DNA from: Rhodosporidiobolus odoratus
Taxonomy: Eukaryota > Basidiomycota > Microbotryomycetes > Sporidiobolales > Sporidiobolaceae
Assembly (NCBI GenBank): GCA_034387635.1
Contig: JAOANU010000007.1
Coordinates: 744,001 to 808,000 of the forward strand
Direction: 5' to 3'
Length of the DNA: 64,000 bases
Below the pieces are notes generated by a model. That model was not told the origin of the DNA. It was given only the letters and a program-made list of their open reading frames with translations, and did no database searches. The position numbers were made by a program, and so were the translations under genes. Shown piece after piece: positions 49,034 to 61,552 of this stretch. Position 1 is the stretch's first letter, and each line of letters opens with the position of its first letter.

Positions 49034-51130
49034 TAACACTCTTCTCCTCCCCCAGTACCTCCAGGACCAGTAACGTGATATCCTTCTTCCCCCTCGCCGT
49101 CCAGAGAATATGCGTGCGATTGAGATTGAGCGGATGAGGAGGTATACGACGCCGTCCTCGGGTGGAGGTGAGGTCTTCCGCCCGGAATCGAAGCCGCACA
49201 AGAGGAGGTTGGGCAAGAGTAGGAAGCTGATCGTGCGCCCGTTGCGATTGAGGAAGAAGAGGTATAGGTGAAAGAGGAGGGAGGAAGCGAACTGGGAGCG
49301 GGTTGAAGTTGTTGATGCGGATATGGGTAAGAGGAGGATTCGGCGTAAGATAGGTACGGATGGGTGTAATCTCGCTCGTTGCGAGCTTCATAGGAAGAAG
49401 AGCTCTGGCACGGATCGGCGACTTCTCCACTTTCAGAGAACGAAACCGAGTCGCGGTGATTGCCCCAATCGGCCGAGGAGGCGCTGCCGTAGACTGTTCG
49501 CTGTGGTTGGGCGCGACGCTCGCCGGTGGAGTGAGGGAGGATAGCCGAAGGAGGAGGAGAAACGTAGGAAGGCGAGATGTATTGCTGATGTTGCTGTTGG
49601 TCTAGCTGCCGATGAGCATAATGGGAAGAATGAGAAGAATGAGAAGAATATGCATGCGCCGATTGAGAGGGCTGCGAAGCGTGAGAGAGAGACGCTCGAG
49701 AGGGAAGGGGCGGAAGGTACTCTTGTGGCTGTTGAGGGTGGTGAGGAGATAGGGGTTGAGAAGGTTGAACAAGATGGGAGAATCGGGCCGCCGACGCGGA
49801 CAGAGGAGGAGCAGCGTGATGTAGCTGACTAGGTGCCATGGTCGCAGCGAATTCAACCTGTGATATTCTCACTGCCATCAGCCCACATTGTCACGCGAAG
49901 AAAGGAAGAAAGCGTCGACGCACCTGCGCCGGACTCTCCGGAGCGAACGTCAACCCCAAGCTCCTACCCGTCGCAAACCTCGTCACCGTAGCCGGTGCAC
50001 TCTGCGGTGCTCTCCCCCACCCCGTCTCCTCAACTTCCGGAAACGCTCCGTAACTCGATCCTCCATTTCTCGCGGCGAACTCTGCTGCTGCAGCAGTGAG
50101 GGGCGGTATTGGGATTGGAGTTGCAGCAGGCCTTGTCGAACATTGTGTAGGCGGAGAGATCCATTGGCTGCCATCGTAAGGTATGTAAGAGAGAGGTTGC
50201 GGAGGTGTCGGAAGCGCACTGTAGGCCGGCGAGTGCGACGGGGAGTGCGACTGAGAATGTGTAGTGGACGACGACGAGGAGGAGGTCGAGTAGCGACCTT
50301 CTGCCGATGGTGGGGCAGAAAGACTCGGGTAGCCGGCAGTATGAGCTGACGAGGGGGACAGGCGGAGGGATGGCTTGCGGGTCGATGAGGGGGAGAGTCG
50401 GGGCTTGGCGGCTTTGCCGGATGCCGGCGCTGAAGAAGAAGACGCGGGACGAGAATTGGGAGCGTAGCGGTAGTCTGTAGTCCGAGGAAGGGGCGATCAA
50501 TACCGTCACCAGAAGAGACAAAGGGAAGAATAACAAACCAGGGTAGATCCGCTGATGTTCAACCTTTCGCTGCTTTGCGAGCGCTTCATACCCTGCTCGC
50601 ACCTATAGAACCGGCGGGAGAAAGGATACAGACCGGTCAGCCAAATGATGAGGGCGACGATGCCAAGCAAAAGCACATACCTCGGGGTCGCAGTTCTTCC
50701 ACATCTCGCTGATAATCTGATCAAGTATCCCGGCAAGCGTCAACAAGAAGTGCCTCGAGGCCGCCCTCGAACTCCAGTGAGCGACAAGGACGAGGTAAAC
50801 CAATGACAGACATACCTTGCTCAGCTCTCCCTGACTCTTCCTCATGCCGGGGTTGTCTTCCTGTATTTGCCTGAGCTGCGCTGTCCTGAAAAGCAACCAC
50901 GCATTCATGGGACGAGGAGGTCGAGACGGGTCGCGGTCTTTCGCGCCCTTCCCTCCGCCTCCTCCTGCGCTGTTGCCGCTTCGTCCGAGTTGAAGTGCAT
51001 GCGAGGTGGACTGGGCGGCAGAGAAGGAGGGTACTTTGGGCGATGTGAGGGGCGGGGAGCCAGAGCCGGAGGCTACACGAGGAAGAACAGAAGCGAGGGA
51101 AGTGAACATCGATGGAAGTGGGTTCGGCAT
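49021..51130 (-). CDS. HMG-box transcription factor
   Basis: The HMG box of the MATA/SOX-like class is built from three exons. Exon one has RPPRPMNAWLLFRTAQLRQI and QEDNPGMRKSQGELSK, next IISEMWKNCDPE, then VRAGYEALAKQRKVEHQRIY plus PG. These hold the PMNAW motif of helix 1, the W of helix 2 and the basic third helix. In basidiomycetes, HMG-box proteins of this kind (Prf1, Rop1 and relatives) bind pheromone-response or developmental promoters. The rest is Ser/Pro/Gln/Tyr-rich and probably disordered, including YRYAPNSRPASSSS and a long last exon that starts near 49878 and ends GGGEECYHEQ at 49021. The start at 51130 (MPNPLPSMFTSLASVLPRVA) is the only ATG that keeps the frame; an upstream non-coding exon (MVSQQ, about 51205) fits poorly in phase. 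Confidence 0.88.
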
Positions 51131-52431
51131 TGAGAGGGATGGATTGTCGATTCAGTCAGCTGCGAGAAGAGGAAAGAGAGGGACCGCGGACGCACCTGCT
51201 GAGAGACCATTGAGATGGGAAGGTGAAGGGAGCGAGATCAATGCATCTCTTTCCCTCGCCTCGTCTGTACTTTCTCCTGCTCCCTCATACACTCCTTCTC
51301 CAGAGTATGGATGTGGCTGCATCGCTTCTTTGCGTCTCGTGACTTGGCAGAGAAGGGGTACACGGCGGGCGATGAGGTGCAGTGAACAAAGGCCCCTCCT
51401 CAGGCCGGGAGACTTCGCGGGCGGGTCGCGGGCGGGTGCTCAGATGCCTGAGTGAAGGGGAAAGGCGAATCCGGCACTGGAGGTATCGACCGTGCAATCA
51501 CGCTCAGACCTCGTATGCGTAAGGACGAGCTCGGTGGAAAAGACGGTGCACTGCGGTTCGTCTTGTCTGCGAGCCCCTAACGAGAAGATTCAATTGATTG
51601 TCGCGCGTCGACGCAGGTGAAAAAACACAAAGGCTTCCTCGGACTTTCCTGGCGGCCCTGCTTGGCGGAGGGGGATCTACAGGAAGACAGGAAGCGGAAA
51701 AAGGGCGGGGACTGGAAATGGGGGAGAGCGAGTTGACAGAGGGACGTTGCAAGGCGCTCGAGCGAGAAGAGGGGGAGAAAAGCAGCAACGCACCCGCCTC
51801 TTGTGAGTGGAACTTCCGAGGATCGCGTCAATAAGCATGCGCTAGGTAAATGAAAGCAGCGTCCAAAGCGCCGGGAGCGCCCGACAATGCAAACAGGAGG
51901 ACAACGCCCGGCGTTCGTCGTGCCGCGTGCAAGAGAAGCGTCGGCTGCTCGTCTAGCGTCCCCAGGCCTCCTGCAAATTGCTCAATATCGCGAGGCTGTC
52001 CCTGCGACGGTGACGGCTGCAACTCTACAGGGATGCGCCCAGGTCCGAAAGCGGGCAAACATGGGGGACCAGAGGCAAAGACATGGCGAAACAAAAAAAG
52101 AAGGCGGAAAATGGGATTCCGAAGAGCTTGTCGGGGTAATTTGAGTTGAGTAGGTTGACGATCTTGTACGCGACTCACGGCAGTTGAGCATCAGGGTTAC
52201 GATCGTCCGAGGGAAGGTGGAAGAGTGGTGACGCGAACAGGAAGAGCGCCGTGCGAGTTTCGCGAGGGAGTCACAGGTAGGCGTGTGGATGCTTGTCGGT
52301 CAGGTAAGCTGTTCGTGCAACAGCTTGTAGCGGTGAACGATGAAGGAATCAATCTGGTGATGGAATTCTCAAAGTCGCGGCCATTTCCGTGCTGCGCTTC
52401 GTCCCTTCTCTTTAACTAGACAACCGCTAGC
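51131..52431. other. Intergenic region between divergent HMG-box and zinc-transporter genes
   Basis: About 1.3 kb with only crossing, low-support open frames. Candidate splice donor and branch motifs at 51195-51150 suggest a 5' UTR intron of the HMG-box gene. Otherwise I see nothing coding in it. Confidence 0.5.
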
Positions 52432-54812
52432 ATGAGTGGCAAGAACCGAGCATTCAAGTTGAAGCTATTGCTAGCCAGTGTGTATCCTCCCTAGCCTCAC
52501 GCGCGTGTTTGTACTCGCTGACCCTCCGCCCCTTCTTATGACATCTTCGCCCGCTGTTCGGAATAGTCGATACCGCATTCTTGTTCCTCGAGTTGGGAGT
52601 AGGGACAGCGGTCGGTAGTCTGGCGTTGGTGGCCGACTCGTTTCACATGTACGTTTTGCTTCGTCTCCTTCCTTGCCTCCAGGACACCGACTCGGCTCCA
52701 CCGCGGTCTTGACCGCACCCTCGCTAATGCCTTACATCTATATCCTCCCTCTTGAACATCTTACCGCGCTGTCGCGTAATGCACCACGTACACCTCGCTT
52801 CCGTCCTGCCGCTCCCTCGTATCGACCTCTTGGTTTGTATTGGCGATACTCCGGCAAACATAGGCTCAATGATGTGTGCTCCCTCGTCGTCGCCTTACAA
52901 GCCCTCAAGCTCGCCGAAAACAGTGCAGCCTCTGCCAAGCTTTCCTACGGCTGGCAGCGGGCAGAAGTGCTTGGCGCCTTGATCAACGGCGTTTTCTTGC
53001 TCGCGCTGTGTTTTTCGATTGCTATGGAAGCACTGGTGCGCCGATCTTCCTTATGTCTCTTTGGCCGTCGTGAGCTTTGTGACTGACCTTGTCCACCACT
53101 CGCAGGCCCGCTTCATCAACTATACCGGTGCGCCTTGTTCCGCATTTCTACTTCTTCACTCGAGACTCACGATCTCCTCGGTCTCCTCCGCAGAGGTTAC
53201 GCAACCCAAACTTATCGTCGCAGTCGGAACCGCCGGCCTTCTCTCCAACATCATCGGCTTGTTCCTCTTCCACGACCACGGTCATTCCCATGGCGGCGGT
53301 GGGCACGGTCACTCACACGGCGGTTCCTCCTCACACGCCTCGAAGAAGAAGAGCAAGTCGTCGCACTCGCACTCGCACGCAGAACCGGCAGGCGAAAGCG
53401 AACGGGCCCCGCTCCTCACTCCCTCTTCTTCGACTCCCCGCGCTTCTTCCCCGCCTCGCTCTGTGCGGCGGTCTGCTTCGGCCTCATCCACCGCCGTCTC
53501 GAGCGCAGCCTCTGAGAACGGCGAGGAAGACGACGCGGCGCTGAACGCGGAGGACGATCTCCTCGTTCACCCTGGTGAGCTTCGAGCCCAGGTTGTGGCG
53601 ATAGCGCACAAGGCGGGGTACGGTGCTACTCATGAGGCGCATGGAGAAAGTGCACATGGACACGAGGGTGAACACGACGAGGAGGAAGCGATTGGGGGGC
53701 ATGGGCATTCGCATGGAGGTCATGGGGGACATGGTGCGAAGGAGGGAGACATGAACATGAGGGGAGTGTTTCTGCATGTTCTTGGTGATGCAGTACGTTC
53801 AGCGCCCTTCCTCTTTCCTCTCCTTCGCCCGCACCGGGCCGTATCGTCCTTTCCTTTGGCTGCATAACCCGATTGACTTCAAAGTCGACGATACTGACTC
53901 GCCCCTGTGCCATCCCGTCTTCTTTCTCCCTCCCCTTGTGCACGCAGCTCGGAAACGTCGGTGTCATTGCCGCCGGTCTCTTCATCTGGCTCACCGACTA
54001 CAGCTGGAAGATGTACACCGACCCAGGCATCTCGCTCGTCATCACCATCATCAGTGCGTTCCGTCTTCCGTCATCTGCAGACCGCCCCGCACTGACTTTC
54101 GAGCATTTCTCTCTCGCAAGTCTTCTCTTCCGCTCTCCCCCTCGTCCGCTCCGCCTCCTTTATCCTTCTGCAAGGTGTCCCATCCTCCGTCCCGCTCGAC
54201 CGCCTTCGCTCTTCAATCGCTTCCGTCCCCGGCGTTATCAACGTGCACGACCTACACGTGTGGAGTCTTTCGGAAAGCAAGATCGTGGCAAGCGTGCACA
54301 TCATGGTTAGGGGAAACGATCTCGTCACGGTTAGTAAGGAAATCAAGAGGAGGTTCCATCGATTTGGGATCCATTCAAGGTGAGCTCTTTTCTCTTCTCT
54401 CTCGTTCTGCCCTCTCTTCCCTCTTCCCTTACTGATCCGAGGCTTTCTCCTCCTCACTATTTCGTACCTGCCTTGCGATTCTCTACTTTTTAGCACCATC
54501 CAACCCGAAATCGTCGCCACCTCCCTCCCCTCCGCCCCCGGCGCGCCCGCCACTTCTTCTTTCTCCTCCGGCCCCGCCGGATCAACCACCCCTTCCTACG
54601 CCGCCATCACCGCCGGAGGTTCTTCCTCCCCTTCTCCAAGCGCTGGACCCGCCACTGAAGACAGTCACATCTCTTCTGCCGCTGCTGCGTCTCGAGGGCT
54701 CGTTGAGGAGGGTTGTCCCGTGCTTTGTGTGGACGAGAGTTGTGCCGCGGATAGTTGTTGTCCGCCCGGAATGGTTAGTCAGACTCAGACGGTATCGACT
54801 TCGCAGGCTTAG
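52432..54812 (+). CDS. Zinc transporter of the cation diffusion facilitator family (Zrc1/Cot1-like)
   Basis: Starts MSGKNRAFKLKLLLAS; the next exons give the CDF transmembrane pattern. FLELGVGTAVGSLALVADSF plus HM contains the metal-binding HxxxD-type site with the following D (LNDVCSLVVALQALKLAENS). Then come YGWQRAEVLGALINGVFLLA and VAVGTAGLLSNIIGLFLFHD. The cytosolic His-rich loop has HDHGHSHGGGGHGHSHGG and a long Ser-rich insertion with more HGH repeats. MNMRGVFLHVLGDALGNVGV is the second metal site (HxxxD, ALGN). The C-terminal domain has VHDLHVWSLSESKIVASVHI and ends with Cys-rich ESCAADSCCPPG. Such proteins pump Zn(2+) (or Co) out of the cytosol into the vacuole or ER in exchange for protons. 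Confidence 0.95.
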
Positions 54813-55336
54813 GAGCGGCGTAGATCGGGAGGAAAGCGGCGGGAGCGTGTGTAAGGACGTCTTGTGGAGGAGAGATGGAATGGGTGTAGGGTATAAAGGC
54901 TGGGAGAGCAAGAGACTCTCCTGTGTTTCTTCCATTGCAATTCTTGTTTGTATACGCAAGGGCAGAGGTTGGTGGCAGGAGCGTTCCCCTACTGAGCTTT
55001 GCTTGCGTTGTCTGGCATCTGATGCAGCGCACCTCTGCTCAACTCTGATGCAGCCGGCAAAAGTCACCCGACGAAAGTGGTGAACTTGACCTTCTCAACT
55101 CACTTTATCGGGTCAGTCATGAGCGCATGAGCTCCTCGTGCAATGCCGGCTCTCAGGCCGCGGAGGGAGCGCAACAGGCAAGACACATGTCACGCAGCTA
55201 GACCATACGGAAACGGGCGGGCCGGATTGAATGGCGTTGAAGAACTGAGCAAGTGTAGTTACATCAACAAGCACAGATCAAACCCTCGAAGCTACATGCG
55301 CACAAACAGCAATCGGGAACACACCGCTGAATCCGG
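54813..55336. other. Intergenic region between convergent genes
   Basis: No supported coding frame. Includes one exact TGACCTTCTCAA copy (55087-55098). Presumably the 3' UTRs of the zinc transporter and Ku70 genes. Confidence 0.6.
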
Positions 55337-58300
55337 TCAGTCCGAATCACTATCCTGCACCCTCCTCTTCTTCCTACCGCTCATCACCTTGGGCTTGACC
55401 TCCTCCTCTTCTTCGCCATCAACCTCCATCCCATCTCCCCCCGGAGCCGCAGCAATCAATCCATGCTCCCTCAAATACCCCTCCACCTTCTCCAACAACT
55501 CGTCCTTCTTCCCGCTCATAGGCAATCCCATCATCCTCAACCCTTCCTTGATCGCGGGAACCGTCATCTTTGCTCCCTTTTCTTCCCACAGTTCGACGAA
55601 GTTGGAGAGGTCAGGAGGTGGACCGGAAGCGGCGGGTTCTTTCTTGACGGGTCGTTTCGATTTCGAAGTTTGGACTCGAGAGGGGTCGATTTCGTCTTCC
55701 GGGATTAGGGATTTTAGCTTGGCAATGTGCTTGCCGATACGCTGAAGCAGGTCAGGAAGGTCAGCGTCACTTAGCGCAGACTCAGGGACGGTATTAGCTG
55801 TGATAGGTGGAGGAAGATGGACAAGGGTTAAGCGTACCTGCTCAATGACCTCGTATTTCGGAATCGTCTTGTCGTCAGGGTCTGGCAGCTCTTCGTCCAG
55901 CGCAATGGCAGCGAGTGTCTGCGCAGAAAGCGTCAGGTGAGCGTTCTGGTACTTGGACCATAATGCGACGCGTGTGTTCAAGGGGAGGAAAGAGGTGTAG
56001 GGAAAACAGGCGATCGAAGCCGGCCGCACCTCGTAGAAATGATTGAGCGCTGCGAGTGCGTCACTGTGTCAGTATCATGTACCTCGGTGAGCTCAGGAGA
56101 TAGGGAAGGTAGGGGAATGACAGGAAGCTCACCCGGATTAGGGTACTGATCTGGGATATACTTTTTTGAGTACCCAGCCACGATCCTCTTTGCGATATCG
56201 ACCTCAGGTTGATCCGGTACGGCGTCTTCATCGTCGTCCGAGCCTACACAGCTCACACGGGCGGGGTCAGTTTTTCATCTCGTCGCTTACCCGCTGCTGG
56301 CAAAGACGAGCCCGGAGGAGGGGAAAGAGAATGGGACCAACCGGGAGCATGCATCACGCTAACGGTCATCTCGAGACCGTGATCCCGAATATCGTCTGCG
56401 AAGGGTAATTGGCAGATATGGATGCCGGGCGGGGCAGTCGCAACACCAGCCGAGTTGAGTTGTTCTTCCTGCAAGATAGCTTCTCCGGCGTCAGTTCTCA
56501 AACATCACGCTAACCTGCCGGATTCAGTGAGGAGGTGCGAGACGGAAACAAAGCGCACCTGAGGGATCAAGACAACCACTTGAGGCTTTCCGGTCGTCCT
56601 GGGCACAAAGCTCGCAAGGCCGACAACATCCTTCTTGAGCATCGTCTTGAGCAGTGAAGCAAAGGTGCGGGTCGAGCCGGAGTAGCGCTACAGGGTGCAC
56701 AAAGCCGAAGTGGGCGGCAAAGAGGTGAAGCGTGCGAGAAAACGGGGTTAGCGCGAAGACGGGATAGTGCAAGGGGGAGACGCACGTCTTCGTCGGGGTA
56801 GATAAAGTAGGAATGTTTGACAGTGTCATGGAACCGAAGGCTACCGACGCGCGGCTTGAATCCCAGCAATTTGAGCGAAGGAGGGCGGCCGAGGGTCTAC
56901 GAGCGAGCCTCATAGTGAAGCTCAGCGGGCCGCAGGGTCTCAAGGGAGAAGGAGACAAGTAGCTTACCTTTACTTTGCGAATATCGTCTTCACTGAAGAA
57001 GATCTTCGCCGCTTGTATACCTTGTTCGAAATCCGAATGGCCAACTTGGAAATACTTCTTGATGTCGGTTTTTGGGTTGAGGTCACTACCGGTTTCCTGA
57101 CGTAGTCGGACGAGGAGATAGTCAGTTGACGGGCAGTACGAGGCTAGTGGAGTTGATGGAACGGACTCCATCTTTGTAAACAGTCTTGCTGATGACTTCT
57201 TCTCCCGCCGCGGTGTTCAAGTCGACTTTAGTCGCCGGTCGCTTATGCTCTTCGCCTATAGTGTTGTACCTGGATAAAAAGACGACGCGGAAGGAAACCG
57301 GCGCAATCTCGGAGATTTAGCTAGCTGAACCGAGCGAGAAGTGCTGGCACGCACCCTGCAACTCCAATGACGAGGCCCTGTCCCAGCACGAACGGAACCT
57401 TGAACGCGACCCGCTTCGCAGCTTCCTTGAGCCTCATGCTAGAGACCATGCCCGCAAGCGAGGCCCGTAAGTTGCGGTTGACGACTGGCCAGCCGACGGC
57501 TGCCGAGTCGTCCTCGTCTACGGCAGTGATGACCTCCTGCGTTAGGGGAGGTGGTCGAGCATAGGTCAACCTTCTAACAGGCGAAAGAGAGGACAACAGG
57601 GAGGACGGCGACCACTTACGCCCCAGAATCTGTCAAGGTCAAAGTCTTGATCATCACTTGGCGGGATGAAGAACGACTCGACGGCAAAGCCCATACCGTG
57701 CAAGTCCTGTCAAGTTGGTCAACAGTTGGGCATCAGCAGACGTGAGCCAAAGTCAAGCATAGCAGGATCCGATCGAAAGAAGCTCGCGCCGAGTCGAAAA
57801 GGGAGCAAGAGGGAGAAGGGAGGTACGGGACGAACCCGACGTTTGGCCTTCGCGACTTCGAACAGCTGACTATCGTTGCCGTATGGATCGTCGTTATCGG
57901 TGACGAGGAAAATCGTGTTCTGCGCGTTTGGGGAGCTGTGAAAGGGTCAAGGCAAACCATGTAAGCGAATTGAGCGGCCGACGATATATAGAAATTCGGA
58001 CGCACTGCGAGCGGAAAAGCGAATTGCAAGTTCCAAAGACGTCGGCGACCACGTTTTGCCCAGAATGAGGCTTGAGAAGGTTTGAGAGGTAGGATACGTC
58101 TTCTTCCGCTTCTGCCATTTGAACGGGTCAACGGTGATGTGCAAGGATGAGCCTAAAGGGCCTTGATTAGCTGTGGGTTTTCGGAAAGGGACTTACTCTC
58201 CAGTAGCTCCTTCATCTTGCGAATGCTGTGCGCGTCCACTTGAGCCAAGTCGTGCAGCAGGTACTGGTGGATGAGGTTGCCGTCTCCTAGTCCCGCCGTT

Positions 58301-58797
58301 CCGCGTCCATCCTCCTACAGGACGGCCAGAGGATCAGCATGCTTGCACAACGAGGCAAGGGGAGGATAGAAGGGGAAAGCACGCACGGTATTCCAAATCA
58401 AGACCCCGACCAGATCCTTGGGACTTGACACGACCCTTCTCTTCATGGTAGCATATACTGCCCTTAGACATTCCTCCATCTTGCTCTTTGCCGGTTGTCC
58501 TTTCCACCCGACTGCGGCGGTAGCGGCGCCTTGGGTTGCGGACGGAGTGGAAGAAGGTAGAGGCGCGTCTGAAAGAGTCGGGGCGAGCATGTCGGGAGTT
58601 GCTTCGATGGCCCAGAGGGTCGATGTCTTGGTGTAGCGGTAGTCTTCCTGCAGCTCATCGTCGTCGTCAGAGTCTGCAACACCACGAGACCATCCAGCTA
58701 GTCGATGTCAAGCAACGAGAATGTCAGCGAGGTGTAGACCATCGGACAGCATGGCAGAGATGTTGGCAGGTAGCTATGTACCATATGCACCGCTCAT
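55337..58797 (-). CDS. KU70: Ku70 subunit of the Ku DNA end-binding complex
   Basis: Start inferred at 58797: a 16-base first exon (MSGAY plus one base) before GTACAT splices in frame to AGWSRGVADSDDDDELQEDY. The vWA-like N-terminal domain has YTKTSTLWAIEATPDML, MEECLRAVYATMKRRVVSSP, then KDLVGVLIWNT and TIFLVTDNDDPYGNDSQLFE. The beta-barrel core has VINRNLRASLAGMVSS-like sequence, KVPFVLGQGLVIGVAG, PGIHICQLPFADDIRDHGLE and FVPRTTGKPQVVVLIPQ. The C-terminal SAP domain (ELWEEKGAKMTVPAIKEGLR, then MMGLPMSGKKDELLEKVEGY) is diagnostic of Ku70 rather than Ku80. Ku70/80 rings load on DNA ends for non-homologous end joining and protect telomeres. The protein ends in a nuclear-type basic and acidic tail (GRKKRRVQDSDSD) at 55337. 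Confidence 0.95.
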
Positions 58798-59905
58798 GAC
58801 TATCTTTCAACTCTTACGACGGGATCGAGTGGGAACAGAGGCGCAAACAGTGAGCCTGAGTTGGTTGACATCGACAACTCTCGCTACACCCGCTATAAAG
58901 CTACCACTGGCTCCATATGACGAGTTCTGTGCTACTGAGCCACACAGACCAACCCATCAACCCTCCCGCGCCTTGATCGCCCTTGATACCCTTCGCCCTG
59001 CTTCCTCCCACTGCGACCTTCTCCAGAGCTCTCAGCTTTCGACAATACTTTGCGACGCGGTCAAGTACACAAATGATGCAGCAAACTACTTGGTCGCTCT
59101 GGTACGCCCCGCCTTTCGTGGTCTGAGGACGAGAGGACCGCTTGTTGCACGAGCGGATGATCATAACCTACACTTTTTCGCGTACTGCTGGCACGACTCG
59201 ACTCGCCCGTCAAGCTGACACGCGTGCTGAGCTTCTCATCAGTGCGGCGAACCCGCAAATCGCGGAGACCTCGACAACAAGTCACCTTTGCCAGCTTTCC
59301 CTCTCCCGCGCTCGCAGCTTCTGTCAATCCTGGTCTCGCGGGTTCACAGCTGAAATAACTTCAGCCGTCTGATACGCAGGACTGCTGACGTGAGTCCCCG
59401 CCTGGCGTGGCCTACAGGCGCAATCATGCTTGTTCGTCCTCCTCAGCCCGCCATCTTCCTTTTTCTCTGGCTTTCCTCCACGACAAAAAAACCCCTTGTA
59501 CCGGCGATCTCGTCCTTTCTCCAGGCGTACACGACACAGGGCCGTCTCTGCGCCGGCGCAAACTCGCGAGGCTATACCGCTGCCTGATGGTTGCGCCTCT
59601 TCCGCCTCGACGTCCTCTCTCCGCCTTCCATCGTCTTTCTCTGGTCTCCCACGTTGCTCCCGCGCTTGGCTGCTGCACCTCGTCATATGCCGTTGTACCT
59701 ACTCTCCTATTCCCGTCCTTGACGCGAGTCTGCCTCCGTGACCCGTCATTCCGCAATGCAAACACCGCCTGCGCCCCCTCCTCGACCGTTTTGATGACGC
59801 TCCGAGGAGAAAGAGGAGCGTCAAAGGTCAGACGACTTCCGCTTTCTTCTCTCTCTTCCTCTTCTCTTTACCTTCACTCGAGACAACACAGAGAGAATCA
59901 AGACA
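58798..59905. other. Intergenic region, about 1.1 kb, with an uncertain ORF
   Basis: Between the divergent Ku70 and hydrophilin-like genes. A plus-strand frame at about 58949-59100 reads ALIALDTLRPASSHCDLLQS before a GTACGC donor, and a later frame near 59250 could follow. The chain has no known domain and is not firm. CT-rich sequence just before 59906 looks like the promoter and leader of the next gene, which would suit strong expression. Confidence 0.4.
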
Positions 59906-61116
59906 ATGTCCGCTTCCAACACCAACACCGCTTCGACTGGCTACGGCGCTGAACAGGGACTTGGAGGTCAGGGTAAGCCGATTCCTTCGCCTTCATATAA
60001 TCAGCAGCTCAGGGTTTTATATTGACTCTGGCTTGGTGTGCTCGAGCAGGTCTTGCTGGCGCGGGTGGACTCGGTGGTCAGGGAGGTGACTTGAGGGGAA
60101 CTACTGGAGGAGGTTCGTCCCTTTTCTTCTTCCTTCCTTCTTTTCTCTTGAGCCTCGACGTTCCCCTCCTCCTCTACCACGCCCTCTCCACTTCGTTTCT
60201 CGCAAACATCCGACTCCGGTCCGAAAGCTGACCTTCTCAATCCTCCCTCTTGCGTCTTTGCAGCGCCTACCTTCGGCTCGAGCACTGGCACTGGCGCCTC
60301 TCACGGCACTCACGCCGGCTCGCACCTCGAAGGCGGCGCTTCTTCGGGTCTCGGTACGCTTTTTCCTCCTTGCTCCTTCCCTCTTCCTTTGCCTTCTACC
60401 CCGCCTTCCCCGACCCATTTCTTCTAGGTCCACCGCTGACCTCCCATTGACGCTTGTAAGGCTCCACCACCGGTGCCGGCTACGACCCCGCCTCTCACCA
60501 AGCCAGCGAAGTCGGCCGTCACCCCGTCGGCGCAGCCACTCACCCAACTCACCCCGCCGCCGGTGCCGAAGCCCAGGACTACTCTGGCTCCTCCCTCCCC
60601 GGCTCGCACTCTCACTCCACCACCGGCTATCACCAAGGTACCCACTCCTCTTCCACCGCTGGACAGACCGGCAAGGATATCGCCAAGCACCCCGGCGCTG
60701 CGGCTTCTAACCCCACTCACCCTGGGTATGCCGCTGCGGGTGAGGACGCTCGCAAGGGCGGACACCTCACCGATACCGGTGCTCGTCGTGACCCTACTGC
60801 ACCTACCCCTGCCGGTGCCTCTTCGACCACCGGCACCGGCCTCTCATCTTCGACTCACCCTTTGTCTTCTATCTCGCACACCGGTCCTCACCCTTCGTCT
60901 ACTACCGGTCCTCACTCCACCACCGGCACTACCGGTACTCACGAAGGCGCCCACAAGCCCACCATCGGTGACAAAGTCGCCGGAGCGGTCGAGAGTCTCG
61001 TCGGTAAAGTCTCCAAGAACCCCGCCAAGGTCGAGGAGGGTACGATTCGCAAGACGGAGGGGAAAGAGGCGGCTCAGCATGCGAGTGCTACTGGGGCTGC
61101 TACGCACTTGAACTAA
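59906..61116 (+). CDS. Hydrophilin-like, Gly/His/Thr-rich stress protein
   Basis: Four or five exons. It starts MSASNTNTASTGYGAEQGLG and continues GLAGAGGLGGQGGDLRGTTG, then TFGSSTGTGASHGTHAGSHL. The main exon has many Ser/Thr/Gly/His repeats (STTGTGYHQGTH-type units). The C-terminus has a charged helix, HKPTIGDKVAGAVESLVGKV, then SKNPAKVEEGTIRKTEGKEA, and ends ATGAATHLN. The composition (over half Gly, Ser, Thr, His and Ala, almost no aromatic residues) matches hydrophilins and LEA-like proteins made under dehydration or stationary-phase stress. The helical end resembles small basidiomycete stress proteins. Very strong C-ending codon bias suggests high expression. One intron (ends near 60264) contains TGACCTTCTCAA. 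Function by analogy only. Confidence 0.75.
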
Positions 61117-61552
61117 AGGGTGGTGATGTTGTAGCTTGTTTCCTTTATCTCGCTTGTTTCCTTTCTTGCCCTTCCGCTTTGATGTCAGTTACCCAGAAAC
61201 CATGTTCGTGCACATACTGCAGCCTTCGCCCGACACTCGGCTTTGGCTTTGAAGGGCGAGAGAGGTTCGACATCGCCTGCGACGATTCGGCTCGAGCAGG
61301 CCAAAAGTTGGGAAAGCAGTCGCGAGTTTCGTCTCTTCCCTTCCCACCACACTTCTCTCGCTTTCGCCGGTACATCGTATACTAGTCGCTTGTATTGCTC
61401 TGTGAGTCCCACGCCTGCTTCAGCGTACCCGCTCCCTCGCGTCCCTTCGTCGCCCGCCTGGAACCAATCCTCCTCTCGTCTCTCAGCTCGACTCCCGGCT
61501 GTCACTTGACTTGTTTGCCGCCCTGACGGATTTAACGTCTGACAGGAATCAG

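Noticed and set aside
51490..52200. Several 60-116-codon ORFs in the gap before the zinc transporter
   Set aside because: All overlap each other on both strands, with no exon signals or recognisable motifs.
60473..61111. Second-frame ORF (212 codons) in the hydrophilin-like gene
   Set aside because: Pro/Thr/Leu-rich out-of-frame reading of the repetitive real exon; the other frame gives the coherent protein end and stop.
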